Shown here piece after piece: positions 30,251-42,439 of a DNA stretch of 64,000 nt (position 1 is the first letter of the stretch; each line of letters starts with the position of its first letter). A program made the translations under genes and the position numbers. This DNA is from Lytechinus variegatus. Lineage: Eukaryota > Echinodermata > Echinoidea > Temnopleuroida > Toxopneustidae. The DNA is taken from the NCBI RefSeq assembly GCF_018143015.1, contig NC_054743.1, forward strand, positions 34,373,934-34,437,933, in the 5' to 3' direction. Under the pieces are notes generated by a model. The model was given only the letters and a program-made list of their open reading frames with translations, made no database searches and was not told the DNA's origin.

Positions 30251-32090
30251 GCTTTCATCTTCATCTTTTTCAAATGCCTGTTGTCGACGATTTGGAACAG
30301 ATAAACATCTAACACATCCTTCACATATCTGCATGCTCCATCACCCTCCCGGCAACAATCCTCAGCTTTACATGTTTCCATTTTCTAATCCTGATGATCA
30401 TCGCCTCCGGACAGCAGCCGTCATCGCCCTCGTCATCGTCACCATCACCGTCGGCGTCGTAATGTATACACATGTCAGTGACGGTGCTCTGAAACCGCGG
30501 AAACCTCATTCCGAAAAATCAATCTGGCGTGCGCAATGAAACAGACGCATTCATTGTTGAATATCAGAGTTAAATATCAGAATCAGAACTTTGAATGTAT
30601 ATACCCTATGAATGAAAGATTGATTTGTGATTAAAACATTTCCAATTACAAGGCTGTGGCCTAAAACGGTTTCAATTCCCCAATTATCTAATTAGGCCTG
30701 TATAAATGGCAATTGATTTTCATAGTAGGCCTATATTTTGTTCGGATGTGACGCTCTCTGCATGGAACGACTTGATTTATTTTACAACCCATTTCCTTCA
30801 ACATGAATGGCATATTGCTAATACACCCTATACTTTATTTCTTGAAATTGTGTTATATTGTATTGATGTTGTCATGCATTATCGACTTAACTAATAATAT
30901 GTATTTTGATTACTTCTTCAAAATAGTCTAAACAGGGTGAATGAAATTGCAACAAAGGAAATAAGAAACCAACTCATTTTTTTTAAGTTTCAGTGTGACT
31001 TTTATTGAAATTTAGGAAGTAAGAACCTTTATTATGAATGTTAGTTTACCGTTTTTTACACCGAAAGGCACATTTTAAAGAAAGAATTTTTTCAGATTCC
31101 ACTGCTTGGAAGCCCTTGGAAGCCACGTTGCAACAGACTTCTTCTAAATCAATGTCTCCTCTTTAGTGGCCGGTAGAGCGACATATGCAGGCTATTTTCC
31201 CCTATATCCCATATTTTCTTGCCCTTGAATGTTCCATCAATAAAAATAACCAGATTCGACGTCATTCAGTTGTTACCCACAATGCCCTGCAGCAGGATGA
31301 CCCTTTCACGTGACGAGTCGTGACCTCGAGTGACCTCTGGAGGAGCCAAGGTTATTTTCCGCTTTCTATACATGAAATCAGAAAAGGAAAATATTGCTCG
31401 ATATCTCTAACATCTGGGGACCAAGGGACTACACTTGGACTTCATTCGGTCGTGTTGAAATTCGTTAAAAGTTCGAGTGGAGGGAAAATCAAATTTGATA
31501 AAACCAGATAAACTGGTGGGAGGGGCCTAGGGAGGCAAGAATGATGCAGTGAAGAAAAACTGCATTAATTATTTACATGATTAAGAGTAAAGACGCCATA
31601 TGTAGTCACATGATGTCGTAAGTGACTGATGAAGAACTAAAAGGTCATATCTATATAAGGGATTCGTATATAACTGAAAATGTATAATCGTACACTTTTC
31701 CTAGATATCAAGATCAGTTTGAGGAGGGACCCTTTTTGTCGACGAGGGAGGTGTAACATTCTCCGATTCGCTAGGAGATGGGATGCGAAGATGAATAAGG
31801 TATATGGAAAATGAGGTGTGACAATAATTGGGAGGTTCGGTAAAGGAACACAACAACGTAAAGATCGTGAGAGTTAAGACAAAGACCATTAAACTACAAA
31901 TAACATTAGAAATTAGGTCTAGCATGTACATAGTATACACTCTAAAAAAATACGGCAAAACAAACCATATCCCCAGTCCCCTTCCGAGGATAAAACGCTT
32001 GAGCGTTATATTTCAAAATTAACAATTTTTATTTCTTATGATTGTTTCTAAATCTCAGTACTTGGGGATATAAGATGATTAAAACTTTTA
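30250..32090. other. No gene recognised
   Basis: Mostly unique-looking DNA. The frame at 30,333-30,539 has a hydrophobic stretch (AAVIALVIVTITVGVVM) but no start context or homology I can support. A CACTCTAAAAAAATACGG motif at 31,939 resembles a MITE end without a partner. Confidence 0.5.
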
Positions 32091-32094
32091 AAAG

Positions 32095-32178
32095 GTCTTG
32101 ATATTGGACTCAACCCAAGATATCCTCGCTTCGACGCCATGACCCCAACCACTGAGCCACTGCGAGAGCCTCGCGACT
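32095..32178 (-). repeat. tRNA-like relic / SINE head
   Basis: On the minus strand, GTGGCTCAGTGGTTGGGGTC (box A) and TTGGGTTGAGTCC (box B with one change) at tRNA spacing, with no full cloverleaf. Probably a tRNA-derived SINE head or pseudogene. Confidence 0.4.
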
Positions 32179-32565
32179 AGGTGACGACAAAACCAGACGG
32201 TCGACCCTCTGATTTCCTCCCACAAAATGTCTGATGTTTAGATTACGAATAAATTGGGCGTTATTTTTATCCACCCGATTCACAATAACGTTTTATTAAT
32301 CTCGTATCGATACATCAACACTTGATTATACAAACGTCAACACCTTTATGTTTACGTCATCATTTAAGGTTTATAACACATGTCAATGAAGTTATAAAAA
32401 CAAACCTTGCCCTTCATGCCAGGAGTGTGTGTTTGTGTGGGAGGTGTATCAATGCGCCATAAACAAAATTAGAATTTTACAGAATAAGAAGATGTTTCCC
32501 CCTCAATATCCTATGTAATCATTGATATTCATCAGGGAATTTTGATGGTAATTATTGATTGTCGC

Positions 32566-33855
32566 CAGTGGCGTACCGTGGGTCACGGCATTGGGGGGGG
32601 GGCACCAGCAAAAAATTCGGTCACTTAGGGAGCGCGCGAAGCGCGCTCAGTTGTCAGGTATACTGACCTAATAGAGATATTTTAAGGACATGCAGTGCCA
32701 TCAAACGAATATGAATCTCACTGATTAAATAATGCGAGCGCGAAGCGCGAGCTGAAAATTTTTGATATTGAGGGCTAAAAATTGACATTATAAGCAAATT
32801 GTTTTGTGATCATGATACTTAACTGTCTCGTTAAACAAACAATGCGAGCGTGAAGCGCGAGCTAAAATTTGTGTATATACTGACCCTAAACAAGGAAATT
32901 TTAAGGATTATATTTTAGAATCCGTTAAGAGTATAAATATCTCACCATAGTCATCTAATGCTAGTGCCATCCTTTGCTGATTTTGTTAGAATTACATCTA
33001 AACACAGTCATGAAGCACCTTTTGTAGTCATGTAATCATGATTATCATACGTATCTTACTAATCAAATACTGCAAGCGCGAAAGCGCGAGCTGAAAATTT
33101 AGGAAATATAGACCTGAAGAGGGGCATTCTAAGGTTTGTTTGTAGGAATTCTCTAAGACCCTACGTATTTGACTAACCAAATGATGCGAGCGCGAAGCGC
33201 TTGCTGATTTTGTTAGAATTACATCTAAACACATGGAGCACTTTTTGAAGTCATTGTCATCATGATTATCATACGCATCTCACTAATGAAACACTGCGAG
33301 CGCGAAGCGCGAGCTAAAATTTTTTGATATTCAGATCAGAAAAATTGACATTTTAAGGACTGATTTTAGGAGTTCATGAAGAGCAGAAATCTCACCAATC
33401 CACTGGTAATGCGAACGTTAGCACGGACAGGAAATGTTTTATATCAAGACCTTAAAATAGGGCAATAACTTTCAGTAGTCATGAAAAAGAAGAATATATC
33501 ACTACTTAAAACAATAATAACTCTAATTGCGAGGAAATATATTATTTTGTTGTATATTGATTTGAAAACCGGAGGCTTTAGTACAGCAGTTTTATATATC
33601 TCGTTAAAAAGTCTATGTGAGCACCAGGAACAATGAAGACACAATTAAGCAAATAAAGTTGTGAAAAAATGCTTCTTATGTTATATAACATAATATAACA
33701 CTATGATAAACAACAATTTCTTCTTTCCCCCACTATACGTTTCTCTTCCTTTTCCCTCTTTTTCTCCTTTTCCCCGTTTTTTTTTTCTTTTTTTTGGCCA
33801 GCCGATTGGGGGGGGGGGCACGTGCCCCCCATGCCCCCCCGTAGTTACGCCACTG
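32566..33855. mobile_element. Non-autonomous hAT-like element, 1,290 bp, intact ends
   Basis: Starts CAGTGGCGTACCGTGGG and ends CGTAGTTACGCCACTG. A perfect 8-bp target duplication ATTGTCGC flanks it (32,558-32,565 and 33,856-33,863). G-runs follow each end. The interior has about six near-copies, 100-230 bp apart, of a unit with core GCGAGCGCGAAGCGCGAGC followed by TGAAAATTT. No transposase frame. Confidence 0.9.
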
Positions 33856-34048
33856 ATTGTCGCGGTTCACAATTAACGGTGTATAGTGATCGAACGTGAT
33901 TACTGTAGCGATGGTAGTTGATGTTTATGGCGGCGATGGTGGTGGTGGCGATTATTATTAGGAGTTGAAGCGGTGGTAGTGGATGGTGGTGGTGGTGGTG
34001 CCGGATGACGGCGGTGGGGTGACGTTGAAATAATTGGAAGTCACACTT

Positions 34049-34275
34049 GGTGATCGTGCATTCGCACTTGCTGCCCCCAAACTATGGAATAGCCTGCAAA
34101 TTGATATAAGAAGCTCTCCATCCTTGGCTCTCTTCAAATCAAAATTAAAAACATATCTCTTTAGCTAAGAAAATATGCTGTGTAGATATAAGTAAAAAGA
34201 GCTCTGAACAAGCGCAGCTGAATATATCCATATAAAAGCTGCGCTATACAAATTAATTTATTATCATTATTATAA
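34049..34275 (+). mobile_element. CR1/L2-like LINE 3' end
   Basis: Reads GDRAFALAAPKLWNSLQIDI then RSSPSLALFKSKLKTYLFS to a TAA at 34,165-34,167, the C-terminal motif of CR1/L2-type ORF2. A 3' UTR with GCTGCGCTATACAAATTAAT and an ATTATCATTATTAT tail follows. Heavily 5' truncated. Confidence 0.85.
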
Positions 34276-34279
34276 GAGG

Positions 34280-35280
34280 AAGGAGCGGTGGTGACGGTGG
34301 TGGTAGTGGTGGCGATGATGTTATTGCCAGGTGGTGGTGATGTTGATGATGATAGTTTGGAATCAACAAAACTACCAACTGTGCCCGAATATAGTTAGGC
34401 AAGAGAGACTTGTTATTGTTATGAATATTCATCTTTTATCATTTCACGCATGGAAATTTGCCATGCACTATTTTAAATGGTCAGAAAAAATAAGCGGGAA
34501 AAGTGTTCATGGCGAGACAGTTTTGAATTATAATTACTCGTTCACGTGAGCGTGATGGCTTATTTTGTCACACAATAATATGTTATCATAAAATTATCCA
34601 TTTCTATAACGCTTATAATGGTACCTATTGAAAAATATCCCTGTCGACCCCGTCTCGCCATCAAATTTACGATTACTCTCCGGGGAGGTTCGGCGCTGTC
34701 AGGCCGTCGACATACGCTGTATTCATCACTCTCCATCCATACCCTTCTACACGTTCAATGTCTTGGCTTTCTGTGACATTAGATCTTTATACCATGTTTT
34801 AAGTGACTTAATCAAAGTGGACATATGTGGAACGCATTAATGCAAGGGAAAGCTGTCGCCGGTGTAAATTAAACTTTTCCATGTTCCTCGTTAGGCGATA
34901 AGACGAGATTATGAAGATGTTAGAGGCTGGTTGTCATGGCAACTGCTGATGGGTTTGCTGTATTTTTACGAACTGTCAAACTTTGTATTTCATTAGAAAA
35001 AGTTGGGATGAGTAAAGAAGACAAGGGGGTAGAAGAAATGGGGGGGGGGGGGAGTGGAGGTTGTATAGATTATCCCTATCAACAGAGAGTAGGCCTACAT
35101 ACATTATCCACTGAAACACGATCACAATGAGGAGCCGCAACACCCAGTGTCTTAATTTTGCATTGGGCGCCAAATTTGTATTCATATTTTGTTTGGAAAA
35201 TATATTAATTGATTGATTTTTACATTGATGTTTCCTTTACTACTGCGTCGTATTCTGATTTCTTGTTTCCTATTTCTCTT
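34280..35280. other. No gene recognised
   Basis: Starts with GGTGGT-rich low complexity. A G-run sits at 35,040-35,052. Small frames have no features. Confidence 0.5.
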
Positions 35281-35287
35281 CCTTATG

Positions 35288-35523
35288 CACAGCAAAAACT
35301 GTGGTGTTAACCGGTACATAGAGGACCACACCAGTTATTTTATACCGGTGTTAAATTGGTGGTGTTAGTTTTAAACCTATAGGTGTTATTGCAACACCTA
35401 TGGTTGTTACATTTCCACTCTTTGTGTTATGTTCAATCTCTAGGGTGTTATTTTAACACCTCAGGGTGTGGTCCTCTATTAACACCAATTGGTGTCAGTT
35501 TTAACACCACAATTTTTACAGTG
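35288..35523. mobile_element. Foldback MITE (CACAGCAAAAACTGTGGTG family), uninterrupted copy
   Basis: 236 bp. Ends CACAGCAAAAACTGTGGTGT and ACACCACAATTTTTACAGTG. It matches the 7476-8018 element except that TCTCTAGGGTGTTATTTT is continuous where that copy carries the hAT, so it is a natural empty site. Confidence 0.85.
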
Positions 35524-35529
35524 TGGGGA

Positions 35530-38500
35530 CCTTTCCCTGGTCCAACACAGATCAAAAGCCATACCCACAGGGAGCGCGTAATACAGTATGCAAACATAAA
35601 CATTATTTTCTCTAATCAACCCAATTGACTTTGTCTCTACCCCGAATGTTTTAACAAATTTCCTTTGAGAATGAGAGCTTTTAAATCAATTTCTATTAGA
35701 CCCCCGATGGATCATGCATAAATGTGCTATTCTTTGTTGGAAGATGTTTGAGCATATACATGTAATTGGGTTGGACATACATGATTGGCCTAGATTGATA
35801 TGTCACCCATATGGAGGAGGTGTGGGTCGGGCTGGGATGGGAGGGAAGAGGGTGGGGGGGGGGGGGAATTGGAGCATGCATTTCTTGCCCAAAATTTGTA
35901 ATGTAACTTCCATTAACATGAGAAATTACAACTCATTTTTGGAGGAGTGAGGTTCTCTTTGGGTTGGTGTTTGAGTGTGAGGGTGTGTGTGTGTGTGTGT
36001 GGGGGGGGGGGGGCTTGTCAGGAAATAATGAGGAATCAGGAACCACTGTGTATATGTCCCTGACATAGGAGATATTACCCTGTACGGGGGTGGGGGGGGG
36101 GGGAGAGCAAGTGGAAAAGAGAGTGTACGAGGGGAGAGGGAAGGGGAAGACATCATAGAGACTTGCTGCATTTATGACCCAATCAATATGAAGAACTGAG
36201 AAATTAAGGATTTATTCCAATGAGTAACATAAAAAAAATCAAAGTTTCAGCAAAGGATTCATTCATTGAGAGGTAGCGTATGACATACCCAGGCCTTCGG
36301 ATGACAAAGAACGAGCATATACATCATTTTGAAACTTGATAATCATTAAGATCGGGCCGGATTAAATGTCATCAAGTTATTCACCTGGGAAGCATTCGGG
36401 GGCAATAAATATGGTGAATATCGTCTGAGACGAGGCTCATTTGGGATTGTGTGTCTCTCTTCGCCCGCCAAAACGTGTGGCCAATCACTGCTGTTTACCC
36501 CTGCTACAATAATATACACGCGTGACTTCGGTGTATAAACTCGCCGGCTGAAATTCAATAAATTGGCACGATTGTGTAAAATAGGACAAATAAAATCAGC
36601 ACAGCAGAGAAAGAGAGAGAAAAAAATGAGAATTTCTCCTTCGTCATTGTCCATGGGCTTCGAATGATATAAAAAGCCAACGGCAAATTTCTAGCCTTCC
36701 CTTTAGGCCTATGTATTGAACAACAATTGCTCATTAAAATATCATACTTTATTAGTATTTCCGTTTTCAGAAAATGTGACGTATATTTGGTGTACCAACT
36801 TCAGCAATCTTACTTTGAGCGTTACTTTCAAACAGGACGAATCTAAGAGAAGAAAGGGTACTGGGATAGGTCCTGAACACATTCTTTCATGATGCATTTT
36901 GTTCAAGTCGAAAAAAACCTGATTTTATGTAATAATTCACATGCAACACAATAATTTCAAGTAGCTTCAAAAGGGTTATATTCTAATCACAATTACGCAT
37001 AAAACGACTCTATAACAATGGGACCCGGCAAATCAAACCAAGGAAAGGAGAACGCATGAATGCTCGGGACTGTTAGTACATCTTAAGATTTTATAAAAAA
37101 AATTAATATTTGCCACTGATTTACCTCGTCGTACGTCTTACCGGATTCCCGTTGAAAATGCCCTCCCCCCCAAAAAAGCAACGATTTGAAAATAGTCATA
37201 TATCTGTATTTAGGCCCAAGTCGAATGTCCCACTCACCAGACCTTTTTATCTGGTAATTTTATAAGTTGATTTTTTTTTATGTGTTTGATGATTCGAAGT
37301 AACTTTCTCCACTCAAACCCCTTATAAGAAATGCGTTCTTCCCTTTTTCTTTTACTAAAAAAATATCAGCCTTATTTTCCCATGGCATTGACGTTTAGGT
37401 CCCTTGAAGGCGATCTTTCTCTTTTGATGAAAGATTACTAACAAACAGGATATCGTGTCCCAAAACCAAAAGACATATTTATATCCAGGCCAGTCAGTTG
37501 TGTCGATCCGTTTACATAAAACATATCATTTTTCAAATTTCGATGACAAAATTATGCTTGAAGCCTTGACTTTTAACGGATGTTTCGTTTGAAATGGAAC
37601 CACAACGGTTTCAAGATGTGACGGGAACGGGCTGGAGGGGGGGGGGGGTCGGTTGTTACTTGCCTAAATATTCCAAGGAACTTTTCCTAGCGGTGGAAGA
37701 ATATATAAAATGTTTTTTAAAGGGAAATATACAAAAGCGACGGAGCAAAGCGACCAAGCTCATTACTAGATAGACATCGTATTTCTTAAATTATAAGCTA
37801 ATATAAAATGCTGGTGGATGAGAAAGGAATTTCGCAAAAAAATTGTAATACAAAAATGGAGGACTGAACTTTTGGCAACATGGCTAGAGCACCACTCTTG
37901 CTGCATGCGATCATCATACCTGTCAAAAATTATGAAATGAGTTCATATTAAGACAAACAGCAAGAAAATGAATATTTTTTTTCGGTGACACAACCCTCCT
38001 CATAATGGTGTAATATTCCAAATACGGTAGTGATATTTTTAATCATTAAAAAAAAACGTTCTCGCCCACGTTTACTCGCGGGGGGGGGGGGTCTTACTTT
38101 CTTTCCTCCCTTACACCAATTTAATTCATAACTCAATAAAAACAAATCAAATCATATTTGGTAAGTCAGAATGTCAAGTTTGATATCCAACACGTCCTCA
38201 TCCAACACCTCTCATTTTGCTATCCCGTGTGGAACCAACTGTGCTCCTGTCAGAGCCTAACGAATGTTTATTGAACAAGGTTAAACCAATGATTGACCTT
38301 CAACATGCAGACATATTACTTACTTAAATCGGCTTTTAGTTTCCGGGTCACGTGGGGTCAATTGCTCGTTGAACTTTTGAGATCGGCAAGACTCCTAATG
38401 ATTCCAATTTGTTGGGTTTGTTCAAGACGCTGGGCTCTCTGTCGGCTCCAATTTGAGGCTGAGATGACAGAAAACGCGTGACATCTCTCTTCTAGACGGT

Positions 38501-39620
38501 TTTAAAGGATTACAGGGGAAAAATATTGACAATAAAAGCAAATAAAGGCCAAGTTTTAAATCTCTGACACCTGTCTAGAATATATTTGATATTGTATTGA
38601 TGCAAGTGTGTTTCACTCCTTGAGTTATGTTTAAAAATGTGGATAATACTTCCAAAAAGATTTCGTTAACATTCGTTACAAGAATTGGAGGAAATGAATG
38701 AAAAATGAGAGTTATGCACAACAGCGCAAGATTTATCTGATGACGACTATAACGTGCACGATTATTTTATAGTATATATATCTCGTCCTCTTATTTTTAA
38801 AAGATTCATAAAATGTGATCTTACCCATCTTAACTGGTAAAGAACCGAATTGAAAAATATGCAGTTGTGGAAAAAGTGAAAATTTCGAACTTTGCAGTTG
38901 TCGATATAGTAGAGATGCATAGGCCTAAACTAAATCTGATCTAACAAAGAATGTTGGACATCGTGGAGCAGAGGCGACGCGACGGAAGAATATTTTGAAG
39001 GGAGGGGGGGGGGAGGAGGTCTTCTCAATCGAATAATAGTGATGATATAGAGTTTCAAGTCCAAGATCTTTCTTTCTGTTGTTCATTATTCATTTGTTTT
39101 CCGTCCCCCCCCCTTATTTTGATGCCGCCCATTTGATGGAGTTGCGAGAGCCTCCGGGAGGAATGAATTTTTAGCTTGTTTAAAAAAGCAAGTCAATGCA
39201 TCACGCACTGTGTGTATACGAGTTCCTATTAATGAAATTTCGGGTTGAAGAGGCCTTGAGAGATTTATGTCAAGTGAGGTCATTCACGGGATCGATCTCC
39301 TCCTCCTCCTCTTTGAACTCTTGACGATAACCCCTTGATGAATTGGATTACCAATCTGACAAGGGTTTGAGTAATAACTGTCAGGTCTCCCATGAAATAT
39401 TCTAAACATCCTCCAATGTTAATGACCAGGAAGAATGTTTCCTAGCTTTCCTTCCTTTAGAAGTCGCTTTGCCGAAAACTGATTACTGAAAGTCACCATT
39501 GACCTTGTTTATCCCGTCATTTGTCATTTTAGCCCTACATCATATAATTCGGCCTCAAAACAGATGGAAAGGGAAGCTACAAAGTACGGTCCATGCATGC
39601 AATCAGAGAAGTCTTTCCTA
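35530..39620. other. 4-kb stretch without recognised gene or element
   Basis: Contains G-runs and a (GT)n at 35,987-36,000. Frames such as 36,346-36,654 (minus) and 38,293-38,481 have no recognisable domains or codon-like character. Nothing else seen; it could include intron or non-coding regulatory DNA. Confidence 0.5.
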
Positions 39621-39629
39621 CATACCCGG

Positions 39630-39796
39630 TGGGTGTTTCATAAAGCTGTTCGTAAGATAAGAACGACTTTAAGAAAGACTGGTGATCCTTTCTTGTGATA
39701 AATGGTACATTGGCGATGGTTAAGCGCGTAAGAAAGGTTCACCAGTCGTTCTTAAAGTCGCTCTTATCTTACGAACAGCTTTATGAAACGGCCCCC
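39630..39796. mobile_element. Palindromic MITE (GTTTCATAAAGCTGTTCGTA)
   Basis: The left arm GTTTCATAAAGCTGTTCGTA and AGATAAGAACGACTTTAAGA pairs with its complement at 39,740-39,792. Outer ends GGTGGGTG and CGGCCCCC are G/C-rich. Loop of about 50 bp. Confidence 0.8.
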
Positions 39797-40241
39797 TGTT
39801 CAAGATTTAAAGGCAATATGCTCGATATCTCGCAAGATATATCGGACAAACAACGAATCGTCTGCTTTGATAAAATTGGAGAACAGTTTCAGGAAAAAAA
39901 TTGTTGCTAGATGGACACAAGTGTCAAACAAAATATATTCAAGAGGTTTGAAAAAAAAATAACATCATGTTCACATCTAATCAAGATATCGCAACTTCCT
40001 TCTTTACGTTACGTCACGACTAAAATCAATGGCACATGGCATAGGAGAGGGCAACCCACAGTTATCCTTCTTCTTTTTTAATGCGTGACGAAAAATAGTG
40101 CACCTCTCCTTCATAAATTTAAGCGTGCTGTATATAGCTATTGGCTTACTTTAGTATAGTGATTGCAGCTATATAGCAAACAGTACATCACCTATGCAAG
40201 CCTGTTACAAGCTTCAAGCGTTGCTTCAAGCTATAGTCAGT

Positions 40242-40573
40242 CACGGTAAATTACAAATTCGTCTACTGCCAACACGTCCACTCACCACATGGTTTATCCC
40301 CATTTCGTCTAATGCCATTCCGTCCAAAAACCATTTGGTCCAATCATCACTTCGTCTAGTCACCAGTTGGTCTATGGCTATTTCGTCTCATAACCAGTTG
40401 GTCTAATATCCACTTCAGTTTCATCCATTTCGCAAAATTTAGCACCTAGTCCAATTAGACCAAATGGTGAATTAGACCATGTGGATATTAGACGAACTAA
40501 TGGTGTACCAAAGTATAGAAGACGAGTAGGCAATTGGACGAATTTGCTTTTGACGTAATCAAAATAAACCGTC
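40242..40573. mobile_element. Foldback element (TTCGTCTA/TTGGTCTAAT family)
   Basis: Left words AATTCGTCTACTGCCAACAC and CCATTTGGTCCAATCATCAC, right words AATTAGACCAAATGGTG and GGCAATTGGACGAATTTGC. It ends AATCAAAATAAACCG, as in the 28,870 copy. Confidence 0.75.
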
Positions 40574-41035
40574 AGTCACTATATAGCTAGTCACCAGTTA
40601 CCAGTTATCCGCCTGCTTGAAATTTCTGTGAGGGCTACTTCTTCGAAACTCACCTTCCTCTTTCTTTCTTTGTTTGATGCCTTATTATTAACCCACTGAA
40701 TGGTCTTCACAGCCTTTTTTTTCTTCAAGAAACCAGAGCAAGGCACGGGAAACGATGACGAGTTGTACTCATAAACATGGTAATCATTCAGGCCAAGTAA
40801 GTGAATGGTGGCAAAATATTCTCCATTCAACCCCGCTTCATTTACGAAAGTAAATGATGGATTAGAATCAATAAACTAGCTGAAGAATGGGTGTTTTTCG
40901 TCAGGCATTGTTTGTGAGATAGGTCGTTAAGAAGGCGTGATAAATCAGTCATAATGTGCTTCTCATGACACTGGTAATGGTAAAGTGTATGATGAACAGA
41001 GAAAGTAATCATAGATGACGAGTTTGGATGGTACA

Positions 41036-41164
41036 GGGGCCCGTTGCAGAAAAAGTTGCAATCAATCGTAACTCAAAAAATCTTGCGTAACTTGATTTTT
41101 TAACCAATCAACAGCGCGCATTTGGGACTTGCGTTTAAACGAAACTCTTTCTGCAACGGACCCC
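41036..41164. mobile_element. Small palindromic MITE (GGGGCCCGTTGCAGAAA)
   Basis: Inverted ends GGGGCCCGTTGCAGAAAAAG and CTCTTTCTGCAACGGACCCC enclose about 90 bp. No clear target duplication. Confidence 0.75.
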
Positions 41165-41218
41165 AGGAGTAATAGTCATTGTGATAGTCATTTGAATTCA
41201 AGTGTCCATCGTAACTTG

Positions 41219-41221
<3 letters not shown>

Positions 41222-41284
<63 letters not shown>
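41222..41284. repeat. (TA)n microsatellite
   Basis: About 30 TA units, bordering the left arm of the tRNA palindrome. Confidence 0.95.
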
Positions 41285-41288
<4 letters not shown>

Positions 41289-41442
41289 GAATAAAGCTTT
41301 ACTTGTACAACAGATTTTTGACAACTCTTTTTTATTTAAATATTGTAAAGAAATGGATGAAGATAACAATGGTAGGCGTAGCTTAAATCAAGGTTCCCCA
41401 GAGCTATCTACCCTTTGGAAAAATTGGTGATGCCGAAAAAAT

Positions 41443-41513
41443 GTCTCTGCCGGGAATCGAACCCGGGCCCCCAGCTTTGAACGCCGGTGCCTTAACCACT
41501 AGACCACAGAGAC
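41443..41513 (-). tRNA. tRNA with apparent anticodon TCA (left palindrome arm)
   Basis: A 71-nt cloverleaf with no mismatch: acceptor GTCTCTG/CAGAGAC, D-arm GTCTAGTGGTTAAGGC, anticodon stem CCGGC/GCTGG around loop GTTCAAA, a 4-nt variable loop and T-arm CCGGG-TTCGATT-CCCGG. Counting U33 as the second loop base gives anticodon UCA, which would read UGA. It lacks the long acceptor and variable arm of tRNA-Sec. The D-arm resembles tRNA-Glu. G32 is unusual, since this position is usually a pyrimidine. A T6 terminator follows at 41,436-41,441 (A-run on plus). Either a suppressor-type tRNA, a diverged tRNA-Glu-like gene, or a tRNA-like repeat. Confidence 0.8.
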
Positions 41514-41692
41514 GGGTTAGTGGCTAGGGTGAGCCCGATCTGATTGACCGTCAGATAGACAGATTTTCGACACTATACCAATTGTATACCACTATACCAC
41601 TATATAATTGGTATAGTGTCGAAAATCTGTCTATCTGACCAGCTCCATGATCTGACGGTCAATCGGATCGGGCTCACCCTAGCCACTAACCA

Positions 41693-41763
41693 GTCTCTGT
41701 GGTCTAGTGGTTAAGGCACCGGCGTTCAAAGCTGGGGGCCCGGGTTCGATTCCCGGCAGAGAC
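41693..41763 (+). tRNA. tRNA with apparent anticodon TCA (right palindrome arm)
   Basis: Identical in sequence to the left-arm gene and divergently oriented, with 179 bp between their 5' ends. Intact boxes A (TGGTCTAGTGG) and B (GGTTCGATTCC), followed by AT and a T6 terminator at 41,765-41,770. Both copies staying identical could reflect recent palindrome formation, arm-to-arm gene conversion, or selection. Confidence 0.8.
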
Positions 41764-41930
41764 ATTTTTTCGGCATCACCAATTTTTCCAAAGGGTAGAT
41801 AGCTCTGGGGAACCTTGATTTAAGCTACGCCTACCATTGTTCTCTTCGTCCATTTCTTTCACACAATATTCAAATATTGCCAAAGATGTTGTACATGTAT
41901 ACCTTTATACATTTATACACACATATATAT

Positions 41931-41933
41931 ACA

Positions 41934-41987
<54 letters not shown>
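41931..41987. repeat. (TA)n microsatellite
   Basis: Second TA tract, outside the right arm of the palindrome. Confidence 0.95.
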
Positions 41988-41993
<6 letters not shown>

Positions 41994-42304
41994 GAATATA
42001 TATATCTTTTGATTTGATTTATTGTTTTCTTCTGCATCCATAACATTTGTATAATACATTTTTCATAACATAATAAACATAATATGTTAGCATTTTTTGG
42101 CATAAATTGTAAATAAAGATTACTAAAAAGATAATTCCAGACAAAAATGATTAACTATATGATGTTCACAATTTGCAGGAGAAGGATTGTCATCATAAGC
42201 AGATTGCTTGAAAAAAAATGACAATCCCAAACTTATACTAATTGAATTAATACATTTATAACATTGATAAAGCAGAATGGGCATATTCTTTCAAATAGCT
42301 GAGG

Positions 42305-42372
42305 GTGATGGTGATATGATGATGATGTTGATGATGATGATGATGATGAAGGCCATGGAGATGATGATGGTC
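42305..42372. repeat. GATGAT low-complexity tract
   Basis: Imperfect (GAT)n, about 70 bp. Confidence 0.8.
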
Positions 42373-42439
42373 AAGATGAAGATATTGGTAATGACTAAAA
42401 CGAAGGAGGAATAAATTCACGATAAAAAGGATACGACAC

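Larger units (their letters stand above)
41335..41885. repeat. Large palindrome carrying two divergent tRNA genes
   Basis: Arms 41,335-41,584 and 41,605-41,885 are inverted copies around a loop of about 20 bp. Arm words include TTAAATCAAGGTTCCCCAGA and GTCAGATAGACAGATTTTCG. The right arm has about 17 extra bases (CAGCTCCATGATCTGAC). Outside about 41,380 and 41,840 the arms become less alike. (TA)n tracts lie outside both ends. Confidence 0.9.

Noticed and set aside
30333-30539. Small membrane-protein frame (AAVIALVIVTITVGVVM)
   Set aside because: Lies in GTC/ATC-rich sequence with overlapping frames on both strands; no start context, splice signals or homology seen.
31937-31965. CACTCTAAAAAAATACGG as a MITE terminus
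   Set aside because: No complementary partner found within 1 kb on the right.
41443-41763. Selenocysteine tRNA
   Set aside because: The anticodon fits UGA but there is no 9-bp acceptor, extended D-stem or long variable arm.
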